This document shows positions 49,301 to 61,188 of a stretch of DNA of 64,000 nucleotides, in pieces (position 1 is the stretch's first letter; every line of letters starts with the position of its first letter). Location: NCBI RefSeq assembly GCF_015832195.1, contig NC_052018.1:37391052-37455051 (forward strand), given 5' to 3'. The stretch is from Motacilla alba alba (Eukaryota > Chordata > Aves > Passeriformes > Motacillidae). A model generated the notes under the pieces. It made no database searches and was not told where the DNA came from. It saw only the letters and a program-made list of their open reading frames with translations. The position numbers were made by a program, and so were the translations under genes.

Positions 49301-50977
49301 CTAATTAAAATGAAGAGCTATGAGTAAAATACTATGTGGTTGAAGAGAGGAGGTAAAAACTCCTTCTGCCTCAGTGGAGCAGTTGACACCTTCCTCAGCA
49401 GAAGCAGCAGCAATGAGAGGAGAGGGCTGTATGGATCAAATATAAGTGTTATCTTTTCTTTACATGTGGCTTGAGCTGCTCGCCCTTGGATTTTATGTGC
49501 AAAGCAGGTGATCTCTTAGTCCAACTTCTCTTACATGTTTTGTTGTCCACGCCTAAACGTGGATTGTCAGAAGTTCAGCACCAAAAAGACTACCTAGCGG
49601 CACAGTTATTCACCTCCCCTAGATACATTTGTCTCCCAAACATATTTGCTTATCTACCCACTAGGAAATATGGAAATAACATAAAACAGCTGGCCTCTTG
49701 CTGAGATTAATATTCTGTGGTTAGCTTCAAACTAGCATATAACAGCATTACAACTTATCTGTCTGGTTCTGTTGAACTTCAGATGTCTCTAAACAAGATA
49801 CACACATAAATGGTTGTAAAGGCCCTAATAATAATTACATTTAAAATAGCTATAGTCAGCACAACTGATAATTTCACACAGGAGAGCTTTCCAGAGCTGC
49901 AGTTTAAAAGCATTGTAAATAGTGAGAAGCATTAAAATTGGTTCAATGAAAGATTTTGGGTTTGGAAAACATAATTTCATACTGAGAAATTTAAGAAGAT
50001 TCATCTACTTATTTTGCTGAAAGAAGGCTAAGGAATGGTTTGATTTTGGTCTTTGAGTACCTACTTGAGGAACAGATTTCTCACAGCCATTTCTTTTATC
50101 TATCAGTAGAAAACCATAATGAGATTCAGCAGTTGGAAGCTGAGTGAAGACAAAATTAGATTTGAAGCACGGAACTGATTTTTAACACTGATGGTAGTTA
50201 AACATAGACATAACTTACCTAGGAATGTGATTGATTCTCCACCATGTGGACCCTTTATTTTAGGATTGAGTGTCCGTCTGAAATATATACCTCAGTTCAA
50301 ACAGAAATTTCTGAGAGGTTTCTGTGGTGATGTCCTGCTGAAAGTAAAACATAATAATCTTCTGGCTTTCTGGTGGCTTTCCAACTTAAAATTTATGTTA
50401 AAACTTTTTTAATGAGTGTGAAAATATGAACTGAGTATTAACTGCTCCTAACAACTACCTGAGACCTCAGAAAATATAAAACTTTAAATCTGAAATGGAA
50501 ACAGCATATTTTTAAAGGAATGATGAATCCCATGTTCATAATTGGGGAAATGTGAGCTCTTCACTCCCTATCCAAACAAGAAAAAAATAACAAGAACATT
50601 CATATTACAAGTCTTTAAAATCAGGCTCAAGCAGTGTGCCATTAAGGTCCCATCCAAATATGGGTTTGGGAACTCAGTGCCAAACCTATGCAAACGAGGA
50701 TATAAACCCTTTCAGCATGGCTTACAGACAAAACTGAAATCCCAGTTCTAATACCTAGATCACACCAGTTTGGGGGTTTTTGGTTTTTTGTTTGGTTGGT
50801 CAGTTTCCTTTCTTCCTGGCCTTTTGGTTATGTGTTTCTATTGAATTCCTGTGTCTTTGACAGCCAGGCCAGATGTTCATCTACACTGGAACAGATGTGA
50901 GGATGAAAAGCTCTTTGACAGAAATCTGTATCAGTGCTTGGCATTGCCAAAAAATCAATGCCAAAAAACTTTGTGCA
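43354..50977. other. Unique noncoding DNA
   Basis: About 7.6 kb with no interspersed repeat I can recognise. A splice-like segment at 46403-46503 (acceptor TTTGTTTTTGCCTGTTCTAG, donor CACTG then GTAATA) lies in a less AT-rich patch, 46264-46856, that is open in several frames on both strands, so openness there is uninformative. Minus-strand frames at 45354-45653 and 45800-46099 have no recognised domain. The stretch 47050-47800 is very AT-rich. Confidence 0.5.
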
Positions 50978-52015
50978 ATCATAGAGTCATAGAATGGCTT
51001 GACTTGAAAAGATCGTCTAGTTCCAATCCCTATGCCATAGACAGAGACATTTTCCACTAGGTCAGGTTGTTCAGGGCTGCATCCAACTTGACCTTTAATT
51101 GTGCCAGGGATGTTTCCCAGTGACCCACAACTTCACTGGGAAACCTGTTCCAGAGTCTCATCACACTCTGAGTAACGCATTTCTTGGCATCTAATCTGAA
51201 TCTCCTCTTGTAGTCCAAAACTATTCTCTCTTATTCTATCACTATATGCCCATATAAATAGTTGCTCCCCTTTTTTTCTAAAAGCCCCCTTTAGGTACTG
51301 TAAGATCTCCCATGGGTTTTCTCTTGTCCAAGATGAACAATCCTTACTCTCAGCCTGTTTTTATGGGAGAGGTGCTCCAGCCTGCTGATCAACTTCGTGG
51401 CCCTCCTCTGGACTCACTGCAACAAGTCCATGATCTTCCCTCATTGGGACCCCAGAGCTGGATGCAACACTCCAGGTGGAGTCTCACAAGAGCAAAGGAG
51501 AGGGGAAGAATCACCTTTCTCAACCTGCTGGCTATGTTTGTTGTAGTACAACTCAGGGCGGGATTGGCTTTTTGGGCTGCATGTACACATTATTGTCTCA
51601 TGTCCACGAGAACCCCAAGTCCTTCTCTGCAGGGCTGCTCTCTGTGAGTTCTCCTAATCTGTACTAATGTCTGGGATTGCCCTGACCCACTGAAGCACTG
51701 TGCACTTGGACCTGTTTCTTCTCACATTTGTACAGGTCCCCTTGGATGGCATCCCTTCCTTGGGTTGCATCAACTGCACCACTCAGCTTCGTGTCACCTG
51801 CAAACTTGTTGAGGGTGCTGCTGATCTCATTGTCTATGTCATTGAAAAAGATATTGAAGAATACCTGTCCCAAAACAGGGATCTGAGCAACACCAGCCAT
51901 CACTGGACTCCACCTGGACATAGAGCTGTTAAAATAAAACTGACTGGCTACGATCATCCAGCTAATTCCTTATGCACAGAATAGTTCACCCTTCAAATAT
52001 GTCTCTTAAATCATC
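50978..52015 (-). mobile_element. CR1 LINE, approximately 1-kb 3' fragment, reverse orientation
   Basis: The longest CR1 copy here. On the plus strand the 3' tip reads ATCATAGAGTCATAGAATGG, followed by TTTTCCACTAGGTCAGGTTG, GGAAACCTGTTCCAGAG, GGAGAGGTGCTCCAGCCTGC, GTGGCCCTCCTCTGGACTCA, CCCCAGAGCTGGATGCAACA, CAAGTCCTTCTCTGCAGGGC, and GGTCCCCTTGGATGGCATCC. Its inner part enters the reverse-transcriptase region of ORF2. It is 5'-truncated and carries many substitutions and frame breaks, so it cannot move itself. The tail still shows about two ATTCTATG-like units. Confidence 0.95.
51664..51957 (-). pseudogene. CR1 ORF2 reverse-transcriptase remnant
   Basis: The minus-strand translation of the inner CR1 segment keeps the end of the LINE reverse-transcriptase domain. 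A decayed form of the conserved PQG(S)VLGP-x-LFNIFIND block reads AQIPVLGQVFFNIFFND at residues 24-40. The catalytic motif, F-A-D-D in CR1 as I know the family, reads F-A-G-D at 51793-51804, followed by TKLSG. Loss of the first catalytic aspartate would abolish polymerase activity. The downstream segment (AIQGDLYKCEKK) still resembles the family. This open stretch is a survival of frame, not a working gene. The plus-strand frame over it is a shadow. Confidence 0.88.
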
Positions 52016-54656
52016 ACGCCCATCTATGCCTAATATCTTTAAAAGTTACCTAGTCCCTGATTTTTTCTGGACTAATGCATGTTAGTTATGAACAACCTTC
52101 ATTTTTATTCGGCAGTTTTAGATCTCCTAGAGAGTTTTCTCTTCCTAGGGGAACCTATGTAAATAAGTTAAAGAACCTTAGGAAGTCTGCTTGCTTTGAA
52201 ATTAAACCAAATAAACTTGTGAATCTCTCTGAAGGTCTTGGCTTCTTGGGGTAAGACAATGACACAGGGGTTATATCTTTAAAACAGAATCAATGATATT
52301 GTTAGTGGCCATAGCTTTGAATGGACGTGCTACACTGTGCAAGTTAGTTGTAGATGTTAAAAGATTTTGTTCATCACTGATTGGTCCAGTTTTTGGCAAA
52401 TCACTTCTATTTCTTATTCACCATGCCATTGTTTTTTGCAACCAATAATGGAACTCCCATAAGACATAATGGGATCACTTGGCATGTAATTTAATCAGTG
52501 ACATGTTAAATGTGGAGGCAAAAGGCAGTTACACCTGAAGGCAGATTCTTCTTTAGTTTAACTTTTATACAGTGTGACAACATTAGCATGAATAAAGGAA
52601 AGAAAGAAAGGAAATGGAGAAGAGCTGGTAAAGAGAGGTGACAGAAGGTAAAGGTAATTTGCAATTTGTATTTTATGGATGTAGTTAAGAGAAAATATTG
52701 TAGAAACACACAGAGTGTTTAGTATGAACTGAGCCTGTGTTTGGGTGATAGCTGAGAGATAAATATAATGTGGAATTTGGCACAGATACACAGGCGCCTG
52801 AGCAGCTTCTGGAATCACTTCTCTTTCGGTATCCATCACATACATCACAACAGAGCTGTTTTAAGGGCGTAAATAAACATGACTCATAAATTTATCTGTG
52901 TTAGCCTAAAAAGTTGTACTAAACTAAATAAAATAAGGACAGAAACCTGTTAAACACAGAGTGCAGGAGCATTACACAAGAAATGAAATATGATTCATGT
53001 CCCCAGCTGGAAGAGCACTCCTGACTTATCTTCACAGGTTATTTGGGAGCAAGTATGAGAGCTTAAAGTAGGCATCTGCTAAGCAGGTATAAATCACTGC
53101 GAAACTGACTACCATAGCTGTATTTCTGAAACAAACAACCAAGACACATTTCCATTATATTTTCCCTTGTCTCCCTTATCTGGTTTAGCTTCTCTATTTT
53201 TTAAAGGAGGCAGAGCTTAAAGCATTGACCAGGGTTGTGGGAAAGTTCAGCTGCAGGCTTGGACTGTGTCCATCTCTAAAGACTTGAGCACATTGTTTTA
53301 TTCCCTTTTCCTCTATTTTCACTTAGTCCCTGTTTTTACACATTTTATTCTTACAAGTCATTGGATAAATTGTACCAACTGCAACTGGAAGTGGGACCAA
53401 AACTTGGGATCACACAGCCTTGTTCTTGAGTGATGGAAGAAGTGTAATGCATAAATAGGCTGATGTATGTGGGTATGATCCAGTACAAGAAGAGGTCAAT
53501 GCCTCTGGTGGTGCTCCTTCTCAGAAGCTACATCACACCTTAGAGAGCAGGTCGTGAACTGCTTTAGATCACAGAGATGGTCACTCACAGATGAAGGTCG
53601 CAGGTCACTGTCGTGGTCATCCAGATGTGGTGGTCTTCGCAGAAGCTCAGACAGTGCTTGGCCAGGACTGGGGGCTGCTGGAGGAGGCAGAGTGTTTTGC
53701 TTTGCTCCCACCCAAAATACCTGCCCATTCCCATAAGTGTGGACTGGTCATATCTCTTGCTTGCATGTGATTATTGAAGGCCTTTCCTTGAGAATTCCCT
53801 GACCTGCTTTGTTGTGCTTTGCATTGAATTTGAGCTTGAGCAAGATATGCTCAATCTAACAGTGTGTGCTGAGGCATGTATGGGAAACTGCTTAGACAAT
53901 TGTCCAGGGAATTTTTTTGATTTTTTTTTTGTGTGTGTGTGTCTAGACATTTCTACTTGAACACATTTTAGGTAACTAGGGTCATTGTTTCTCCAATAAG
54001 AATCTACTGTTGGATTTCTTGAAAATTTCATTCCTTGATCTTTGTGAAGATTTCCTTCATTTATTGGGGCTTTACAAATGTCTTAGTCTTTAGCTCAAAC
54101 CAGCATTTGAAATGTGCAGAAGCTTAAAATGATTTGAACATCCAGCCATGCACCCTGTCTTCATGGAAGAATTATATTAAGTTCTGCTTTGTAACAGGCC
54201 AGTAACTTTTGCATCAGCCCTGTAAGGCGTCTGCTTCTGCCTCTGCCTAACCATGAAAAAGAAAGTAAGTCTGAAAGCCTCTATCAGTTCTAGTGAAAAT
54301 TTGGCTTGAACAACAACTGTGAACTTTGGCCCAGGAGAAAGAAAAAAGGAATTCACCCTTGAATGTTTTACAATTTTCAGGGAAAAGCATTCTCCTTTCC
54401 TTTGAAATAGCACCAAGACATACTTAATTTTTTTATTGATCTGGCACTCGGAGTATATAATTTTGTCTTTTTACCTTTAACCCTTACTGTGATGATATTT
54501 GCTATTACTATCTTATCTGGTTATTATTTTCACAATTTGCTATTATTTTGTCTATTCCACTCAGAATCCTTTCTAACAGCAGTGTTTTCATAATGCGTAA
54601 AATGATGTACACAGCTGCATATTTCAGAATCTTCTGCACTATGCCTTATTTAAATT
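52016..54656. other. Unique noncoding DNA
   Basis: No further interspersed repeat is recognised. The patch 53496-53736 is less AT-rich, has CpGs and is open on both strands (71 codons minus, 60 codons plus). The minus-strand translation is Pro/Asp/Leu-rich (LLRRPPHLDDHDSDLRPSS) but has no splice structure or family match. A short (GT)n run follows a T-run at about 53921-53943. Confidence 0.45.
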
Positions 54657-54677
54657 ACCTGCAAGACCTTTGCAGGT
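54657..54677. repeat. Perfect 8-bp-arm inverted repeat
   Basis: ACCTGCAA, spacer GACCT, then TTGCAGGT. It can form a small hairpin. It lies 19 bases left of a larger inverted repeat. Confidence 0.9.
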
Positions 54678-54696
54678 ATTTCAGTCGAAAAGCCCT

Positions 54697-54747
54697 GATC
54701 ATCAGATGAGGGAGAGTAGCAATATCACTCGTCATCTTCTGATGATC
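54697..54747. repeat. 51-bp hairpin-like inverted repeat
   Basis: The left arm GATCATCAGATGA (54697-54709) matches the reverse complement of the right arm TCATC-TTC-TGATGATC (54732-54747) apart from a three-base bulge, giving about 13 paired bases. The 22-base loop contains a further possible GAG/CTC pairing. The stem is short for a microRNA precursor, so a small palindromic or slippage relic is more likely. Confidence 0.8.
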
Positions 54748-54889
54748 TTCTCTTAGTAATTTGTGATGATAAGGGATTGAAAATGAAATTAAAATTATTT
54801 TGTAATTTCATTGTCTTGGAAGTGATTTTATAGCCTACTGAGAATTAAATGTTGAAGTACAGCACAGCGTACAAAATAATTCCTCTTTT

Positions 54890-55310
54890 AATACATTTTT
54901 ATAGCACTCAGATGAGCAGAAGCACAGCTCAGGTCAGAATTAGCCTGTGTATTACTCAGCTTTCCAGGTCTTTAATTCAAAATGAAAATTAAACAACATT
55001 GTTTTTACCAGAGTAGTTCATCCAAAACCAGCTAAGACAATAATTTTTCATTTTGAAGGGCTCTTACTCAAACCATTTCAAGGTGTTTTTTAAATTGTTT
55101 AAACCCAAAATTGAAACCCCACAATCCTCTGTAATAAAAGATGTGGAGCCCCTTTGCATTAATTGCATTGCCTGCCTATTACAGCTAATATGCACTTGTT
55201 AAAAAGCTATGATGCTGCATTTAAAAATATAATGCCTGAAATAAAATTCACATGGTATCCAAACCTAATGAATTTTTCAGGAGGTTCTGCTAGACTTTCA
55301 GGTATCTCTA
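54890..55310. promoter_or_regulatory. Candidate conserved noncoding element
   Basis: Unique AT-rich sequence with very few CpGs and dense octamer- and homeodomain-like motifs, such as CTTTGCATTAATTGCATTGC, ATTACAGCTAATATGCAC and GATGCTGCATTTAAAAATA. No coding frame crosses it. The texture resembles neurodevelopmental enhancers; conservation is not visible from one sequence. Confidence 0.27.
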
Positions 55311-56147
55311 TAAATAAAACATTAGCATTTTAGGATTATTTTGATAATTCCACCAGTAAATCCTAATGAATAGTAGAGATTGCATGTTTTGTTAACCAAG
55401 TTTCTGACCTCTGCAGCAGATGTTAGATCACACAGCAGCAGACTTGATGCTGGGATCACTACAGATGGCAAGAAGACAGTTAGAAAGGGACAGTTCAGCT
55501 GACACATGAGAAGCAAAGGGCTTCCTAACTTATTTCACAGGATTTTCTCCCAGGGTCTGTAATGAATCCAGAACAGAAATAAGATGGGTTCTTTCCCTAG
55601 TTAATCTGTGAACTTGCCTATGACTTCATCCTTAGCAGCTCACCTCACCTCCCCGTAGCCCCTTGCCAGTGGCACAGCAGATATCCCTGTGCCTGTGATG
55701 GCTTTGCCTCTGATTCCTCCAGCATCATGACCCTCCAGTGCCCTCTAGGGCACTCTGTTGGCTTCTCTGCCCTTGTGCTATAGCCTGTGGCAGATACAGG
55801 GGTAAGGTTTAGGAGCCAGCCTGAATATGATGCACATGGGCAGAGGCACCTAAGAAATAGCTGCTGACTGATTATGCTCTGCCTTCTCAGCTTGAGGAAA
55901 CCACAGAGAGAGCCATACCTAAAGTCCTGTCTCCTTAGCATATGCTGAATAGAGCAGAAAATGCAACTTGTTTGCTGCACACTAATTCCTTCATCCTGTG
56001 ATTTTTTCCCTCTTCTGTTTTTGTTTGTTTGCTTGTTTTTGGATATTCCTTTTAATTCATTTGAAATGAATAAAAGGCATCATTCTTTTGAAAGAAATTA
56101 AGATCTTCCACAGCATTTGCATTCTCTGCTGAATCCAGCATTTTCAG
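55311..56147. other. Noncoding DNA with small palindrome
   Basis: Contains AGTGCCCT-CT-AGGGCACT, a perfect inverted repeat at 55737-55754, inside a less AT-rich patch (55640-55930). That patch carries an unrecognised 111-codon minus-strand frame, 55645-55980. No gene is supported. Confidence 0.5.
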
Positions 56148-56248
56148 TGTCAGCCCCAGCAGCAGTATCAGCTGCCTTTGAAGTCTTTGAAGTCTCCATA
56201 GCTCAGGCTAAAGGCATTCAAAAGGGAAAAAGTATCAGGTTGGCAGAG
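56148..56248 (+). other. Candidate 101-bp exon
   Basis: The donor GGCAGAG then GTAAGG is strong. The acceptor CCAGCATTTTCAG is modest because its pyrimidine tract is short. One frame is open and gives SAPAAVSAAFEVFEVSIAQ and then a basic segment ending IRLAE. A nine-base TTTGAAGTC unit is repeated inside it. Its phase (two leading bases) does not match the three-exon chain proposed at 15935, 39250 and 61098. No family is recognised. Confidence 0.22.
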
Positions 56249-58483
56249 GTAAGGGGGAGAAGAAGGTTTTTTCTTTACCTACAGCCACTCTTTACACTGT
56301 GAATGGTAGAATTAGAACACTTTAAAAAATAAAACATCCCATTGATTTTTTTTCTTCAAAAGAAGCTTCAGCCTAAGCCAGGGTTGTTTGAAAGCCTTCT
56401 TAGTGTGACCTGATGAGTTGGAACCACAAGTGTCCATTTTAGGGGGTAAAGAGGAAAGGGAAGGGATTTTCTATAGACCTTTTTTCCAGTGTTTTAAAAT
56501 ATCTTGGCTAGGAGTCAGAGTGAATCTATATTTTAGGGGAAAACCATGAGCAGAAAGCTGCTATTAAAACAGATTGAGATTTGCCCATCATGATACTGCA
56601 ATTTTATCTTGCTATTCAATTTCTCAAGAAAAAGAAGGGACTTGTTAGCTCAAAGAACCCCAGCTGCACTAGAGGCTATTCAGTAGTCTTGCCAGGAAAA
56701 TGGACTTTTTTCAGAACCATGGTTGAAGTGAGAGGCAATGAATGGAAGCTATGAGGAATTCAGCTAATGCCACATAGATTGCAACCAAAAAGTAGACACA
56801 GTGTAAGAGGAAGATAGGAGGGCAAACTCTCAGTGTCTCTGGCCACATTTTGTCTGAGATCAGAGGCAGAGTGTATAAGACATGGAACCTCTTCAACTAA
56901 TAAACGCAGCAGAGAGGATTGTCTCCTCAGCCATGACACTGTGCTAATGTGGTCACACTACTTCTGGACCCTTCATCCTCCAGGAGATGTGCATAACATA
57001 CCAAGTTCATGAACCGTTCCCAACTTGTCAATGCCAAAGGCTTGACAGTTGTTAAAAAATAGTTGGGGCAATACTTTTGAAATAAATTGTGACAGACTGG
57101 AGACCTACTGATTTATTTAAAATATCAGCTTGACAGCTCGAGTAAGAGAAGAACTAGAAAGATTTTTAATATTGGCACTGTCTCATTTGGAACTGAAAAA
57201 CTGATATTTTGCAAGAGTGAACTGAAAATCCAGTGGGGAGAAACATCAGATTGGGTCTGTCAAAATGTTTCATTTAGCTCAGTTCAAGAGCTTTTTTATG
57301 ATGCTTCTAATTTGGAAACATAATTGTCTGTTAATTCTGTTATCCCCTGAAAGACATTTTGACCAAGAAAAGACACCTTCATGATTTTGAAAATCTCTAA
57401 ATGGGATTTAGTGAAAATTCTGAAACTTTAAAAAATGGTAATTTCTGAGGAATTATGTCAGGAAATGCTGGGGTTATCTTTACTGGTGCTTTCTAAGAAT
57501 TCTTTTGTTTTTGGAAAAATTGCAATGTGCTGTAGGCAGAGTAAAATTGAAAGCAAACTGTCAGCTAGAATGAAGACTGGAACCTTAAGTCCTTAGGGTC
57601 CTTAAGTCGGTGAAGGAGCATGCCTTAAATTTAGAGTGTAGCCTGTGTTACTTATCACCATGAGTAATTGCATTCATCAGGTAAAAGGTAATATGATCCA
57701 AAGAAATTGACTGTTAGATAAATCCTCAGACACAAAGAGATTTTAGTTACTAAGGGCAAAAATAAGAACAGATTAACTGTCTTTATTATAAACAATGATG
57801 TCAAAAGGAGAGCTCAGAAAAATTTTCCTAATGAGTATATGGGAGTTTGCTCAAATATGCTCAATCATATTTTTTTTCCAGTTTTAAGGACATATAACAG
57901 GAAGCAAAGAAACCTTTATACACATTATCTCTGGACCAATATCCTATTAACAAGAAAAGACCAAAGCATCTCAGAAATATAATTTTTCTCTACCTTGTGT
58001 TATAGTGTGTGATAATATATGCAATATTGTTGGACGTGTGTTACTCCTTTGGAAGAAAATACAGCAATGAATATTAAAAGTTATGCTATAGCCTGTGCAA
58101 TAAAACAGTTTTTCACCAAGGTTAAGAGTGCTGAACTTCATGCTTATAAAATGGAGTATCTTGGTTTTTAAAGCTAGAAATATAATGAATACAGGGGATG
58201 TTGCCTAACACTACCGTTAGGAAACCACACCCTTTTCTTTAACAAGAAAATTAATCCTCCAATGTGTATTTGCTAGTGCTTTTCTTGCATGATGGTTGAC
58301 CGCTGGATGTAATGGACCTTTTATCTCTTCATTTGTGAACTGCTTTGAAGCTGAATAAGTCTTACTGTCATCCTACTTGGAAGCTTCTTGTATACATTTA
58401 TTTTCTTAATCTTACCCAATCCTTTACATCTTTAATCCCTTGAATTAATTTAACACAGTAAGTTATTCACTCCTGCCCATATG

Positions 58484-58484
<1 letters not shown>
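56249..58484. other. Unique AT-rich noncoding DNA
   Basis: No repeat, RNA gene or supported coding frame. Confidence 0.5.

Positions 58485-58522
<38 letters not shown>
58485..58522. repeat. (TA)19 microsatellite
   Basis: Nineteen perfect TA units followed by a TCCTCTCTC step. It is probably length-polymorphic. Confidence 0.97.
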
Positions 58523-58525
<3 letters not shown>

Positions 58526-61097
58526 TCTCTCTATGCTTTTAAAAAAATAATCACAGCTTTACAGCTTTTACTAACTCAAATCTTCTGTGCTCTAATTCCT
58601 TAAGTATATATTTTGTTGTAATATGATGACAATGCTGCAGATTTAACTGTTTCAAATGCACAGAGAAAATGGGGAAGAACTTCACAGACCCATGGGTGGA
58701 TGATGCCATTTTCAGTTTTCTGCAATGGCACACTCAGCTTCCAATCTTTATAATTTTTGCACTTGAAATTTGTTTTGTACATCATGACTTCGAAAAAAAT
58801 TAGTTCATTGGCTGTAAGAAACCTGCTTAATGAGTTTTAACATGTTACCCACTACCTGCAGCAGGCGTTTTAATTGTTTTTAATTAAAATTTTAAATTTT
58901 AATTTTCAGTCTTTGATTCCTCCTCATCATTAGTTGATGGCTCAGCTTGAAGAACAAAAATTTCATGAGTGCAAGGTAATCCATGTCTGCAGAAATGGGT
59001 GAGGAGAATTTCTTCCCACAGGAGGGAGGCTCTTTTGTAACTTTACAGAGCCACTGTTATTACCAAAACTGACATTGCTGCACTGCCTTCATAACAGGAG
59101 TTCATACTGGTTTTAACAGGAACGTACCGTGGCATGTTTACATGTAATGTCTACATATCACACTCCAGTTCAGGCGCCAGAGGCTAACAGAGGTACCAGA
59201 AACATTGTGGGGGAGAACTCCAGGAATTAAAAGGTGGTGACATGAATATTTTCAGTTCAAAATCACAAGTAAATAGATGAAATTGGCTTCCTTTTAACAG
59301 TCTTGTTAAAATATATATATACTGCTAATGCAGCAGAAGACAATGTTTCAGATACTGTTTGTGTATGAAGCAGTAGTTGTTTCAGCACCTCACCAACATG
59401 ACATTTTTCTTTGTTTTCTTGCAGGGTTGTTTTTTGAAGTAATGAATCATCCATTATGCTCTCGAACAGAAACTAGCCTTTTGGCTAAATGAAACATGTG
59501 TAGCCTTTGTTCAGCCTGTCAGTTGCAAAAGGATTTAGTGTCATGTAAAAAAATAATAATGACTTTCCTTCCTGCTCACATGATATTAGGAGGAATAAAA
59601 TTTGGCAGGCCTGTTGGGCAAACTGAATTTTTCTTGTTCCTCAAATCTTTACGTTTTACATTCTGCATGCTGCTGTGGTCTAAAGGAACTGAGATTTTTG
59701 ATATCCACAGCATTTATATTTGCCATGCCATTTAATGGAGCTTGTGAGCACTACAAAATGAGTTCCTTTTCACAGATAGGATATGCTAGCATTGATTCGA
59801 AGGCCTGCTTGTTGAGAGTCACCTCAGTTTTGAAGTTACAACCTCTAGTGTTGGGTTTTTATCTTCTTAGTGTGCAAACTTAGCCTAACAGATGGTATAA
59901 GGACTGTCATGCCAAAGACATTGTATGTGCATCTGTTTTGATTATTAGGATCCACATGACTGCTCAGGAGTTGCACAAGCAACAGGGGTTTTCAGGTTTT
60001 CAACACCCAAGGTGACCAAAATGAAGCTGTCTTTCTTCAAACGTCCTTTAAATTTAAAATGAACAAACAATCATTTGTTACCACGTAAAATTAATGTCCG
60101 TTTCCAGTGGTGCTCCAAGTGGAAGAGAGATTTTTTTAGAATAAAACCCTTGTTCCCAGGCAGTGCCCTCTAGGAGTCAACTATTGATGTCATTCTAACT
60201 TATGAAATCCACCAACATTTTCAATCTGAGTTTTGATCTAATTGTTGTAAAAACGTCCTATACACTAAAAGCTACTGATGACCTTCAAAAGTAGCTAACA
60301 AAGGCTTGTTCTCTGCTTTAGCAGAACCAGTATTTCAACTACTTTTCAAAAAGGTACATTGGATTCTTCATATGATTGTGGTTGATGAAGCGACTCTGAG
60401 GGATAGCTCTAGTCTCATTTGTCCATTTGTTAATACAATATTTTTCTTCAATAGCTAGACAATTTTTAAAACCCCCAACCCCTATACATTTTCAGATTCC
60501 CTAGGGGTTTCTATTGCAATTTATGACCTTTTGTCCTCTTACATTTCAGTTTTGAGTGATTTTTCTCTTATAACTATTTTTATTGTACAGGAAGAATTGA
60601 TTGTTATTATCTTAAAAATACAGCAGCTCTTGCCAACTGTTCGTGAAATCGCACTTCTAAGAATTTAACTTTAATTGAAAGATTTCATATTTATTTAATT
60701 GTATAAGCTTATTCCTCCTATCCATATTGCTGGTGATACAATTGCTTCTGTGGTACATGTCTGGAAAGCTGAGTCTCTGTTCTCATTCTATGGAGTTCCA
60801 TTATAAATGTCACCAAGTTGTGGCTCTTCCTTGTAGAAATATCTTTGAAGTTAGAGAATGTTGGTCCAAGTTCTTCTGAACTGAATTAAGATACATTATA
60901 GTAGGCATTAATTTTGTCTGCTATATGCAGCCTAACTCTATTTGGGGAATTTCTGACCTACAGAAGATTTTTAACCAATATGGCTGTTGACTATGACTTC
61001 CTTGCCTACAGATTTGCAGAGAATGTGAGGTATGGTTAGCAGAAGATTTTGCCTTGTTTTTCCTTTTCTACAATAACCTCCCCTCTTCTCATTGCAG
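58523..61097. other. Unique AT-rich noncoding DNA
   Basis: A perfect AT palindrome, AATTAAAATT-TTA-AATTTTAATT, lies at 58882-58904. A strong acceptor-like tract, TTTTTCTTTGTTTTCTTGCAG, ends at about 59424, but no matching donor follows; an AATAAA lies at 59595. That could be a terminal noncoding exon, though nothing else supports it. Confidence 0.45.
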
Positions 61098-61188
61098 TTT
61101 GATGTGGTGGGATGGGGAACAGCACAACAAAATGCATCGCCTTCTTTGTGCAAAAGTTTTAATCTAATACACCATATGGAGCTCCATG
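61098..61188 (+). other. Candidate 91-bp coding exon, strongest splice signals
   Basis: The acceptor is excellent: a long pyrimidine-rich run starting near 61050 (CTTGTTTTTCCTTTTCTAC onward) ends in CCCCTCTTCTCATTGCAG. The donor reads CCATG followed by GTAAGG. Only one frame is open, phase 0, giving FDVVGWGTAQQNASPSLCK and 11 further residues with one base left over. It agrees in phase with the candidate exon at 39250. No family is recognised. Alternatives are a noncoding-RNA exon or a cryptic site. Confidence 0.35.

Noticed and set aside
51700..51984. 94-codon plus-strand frame
   Set aside because: Antisense shadow of the decayed CR1 reverse transcriptase.
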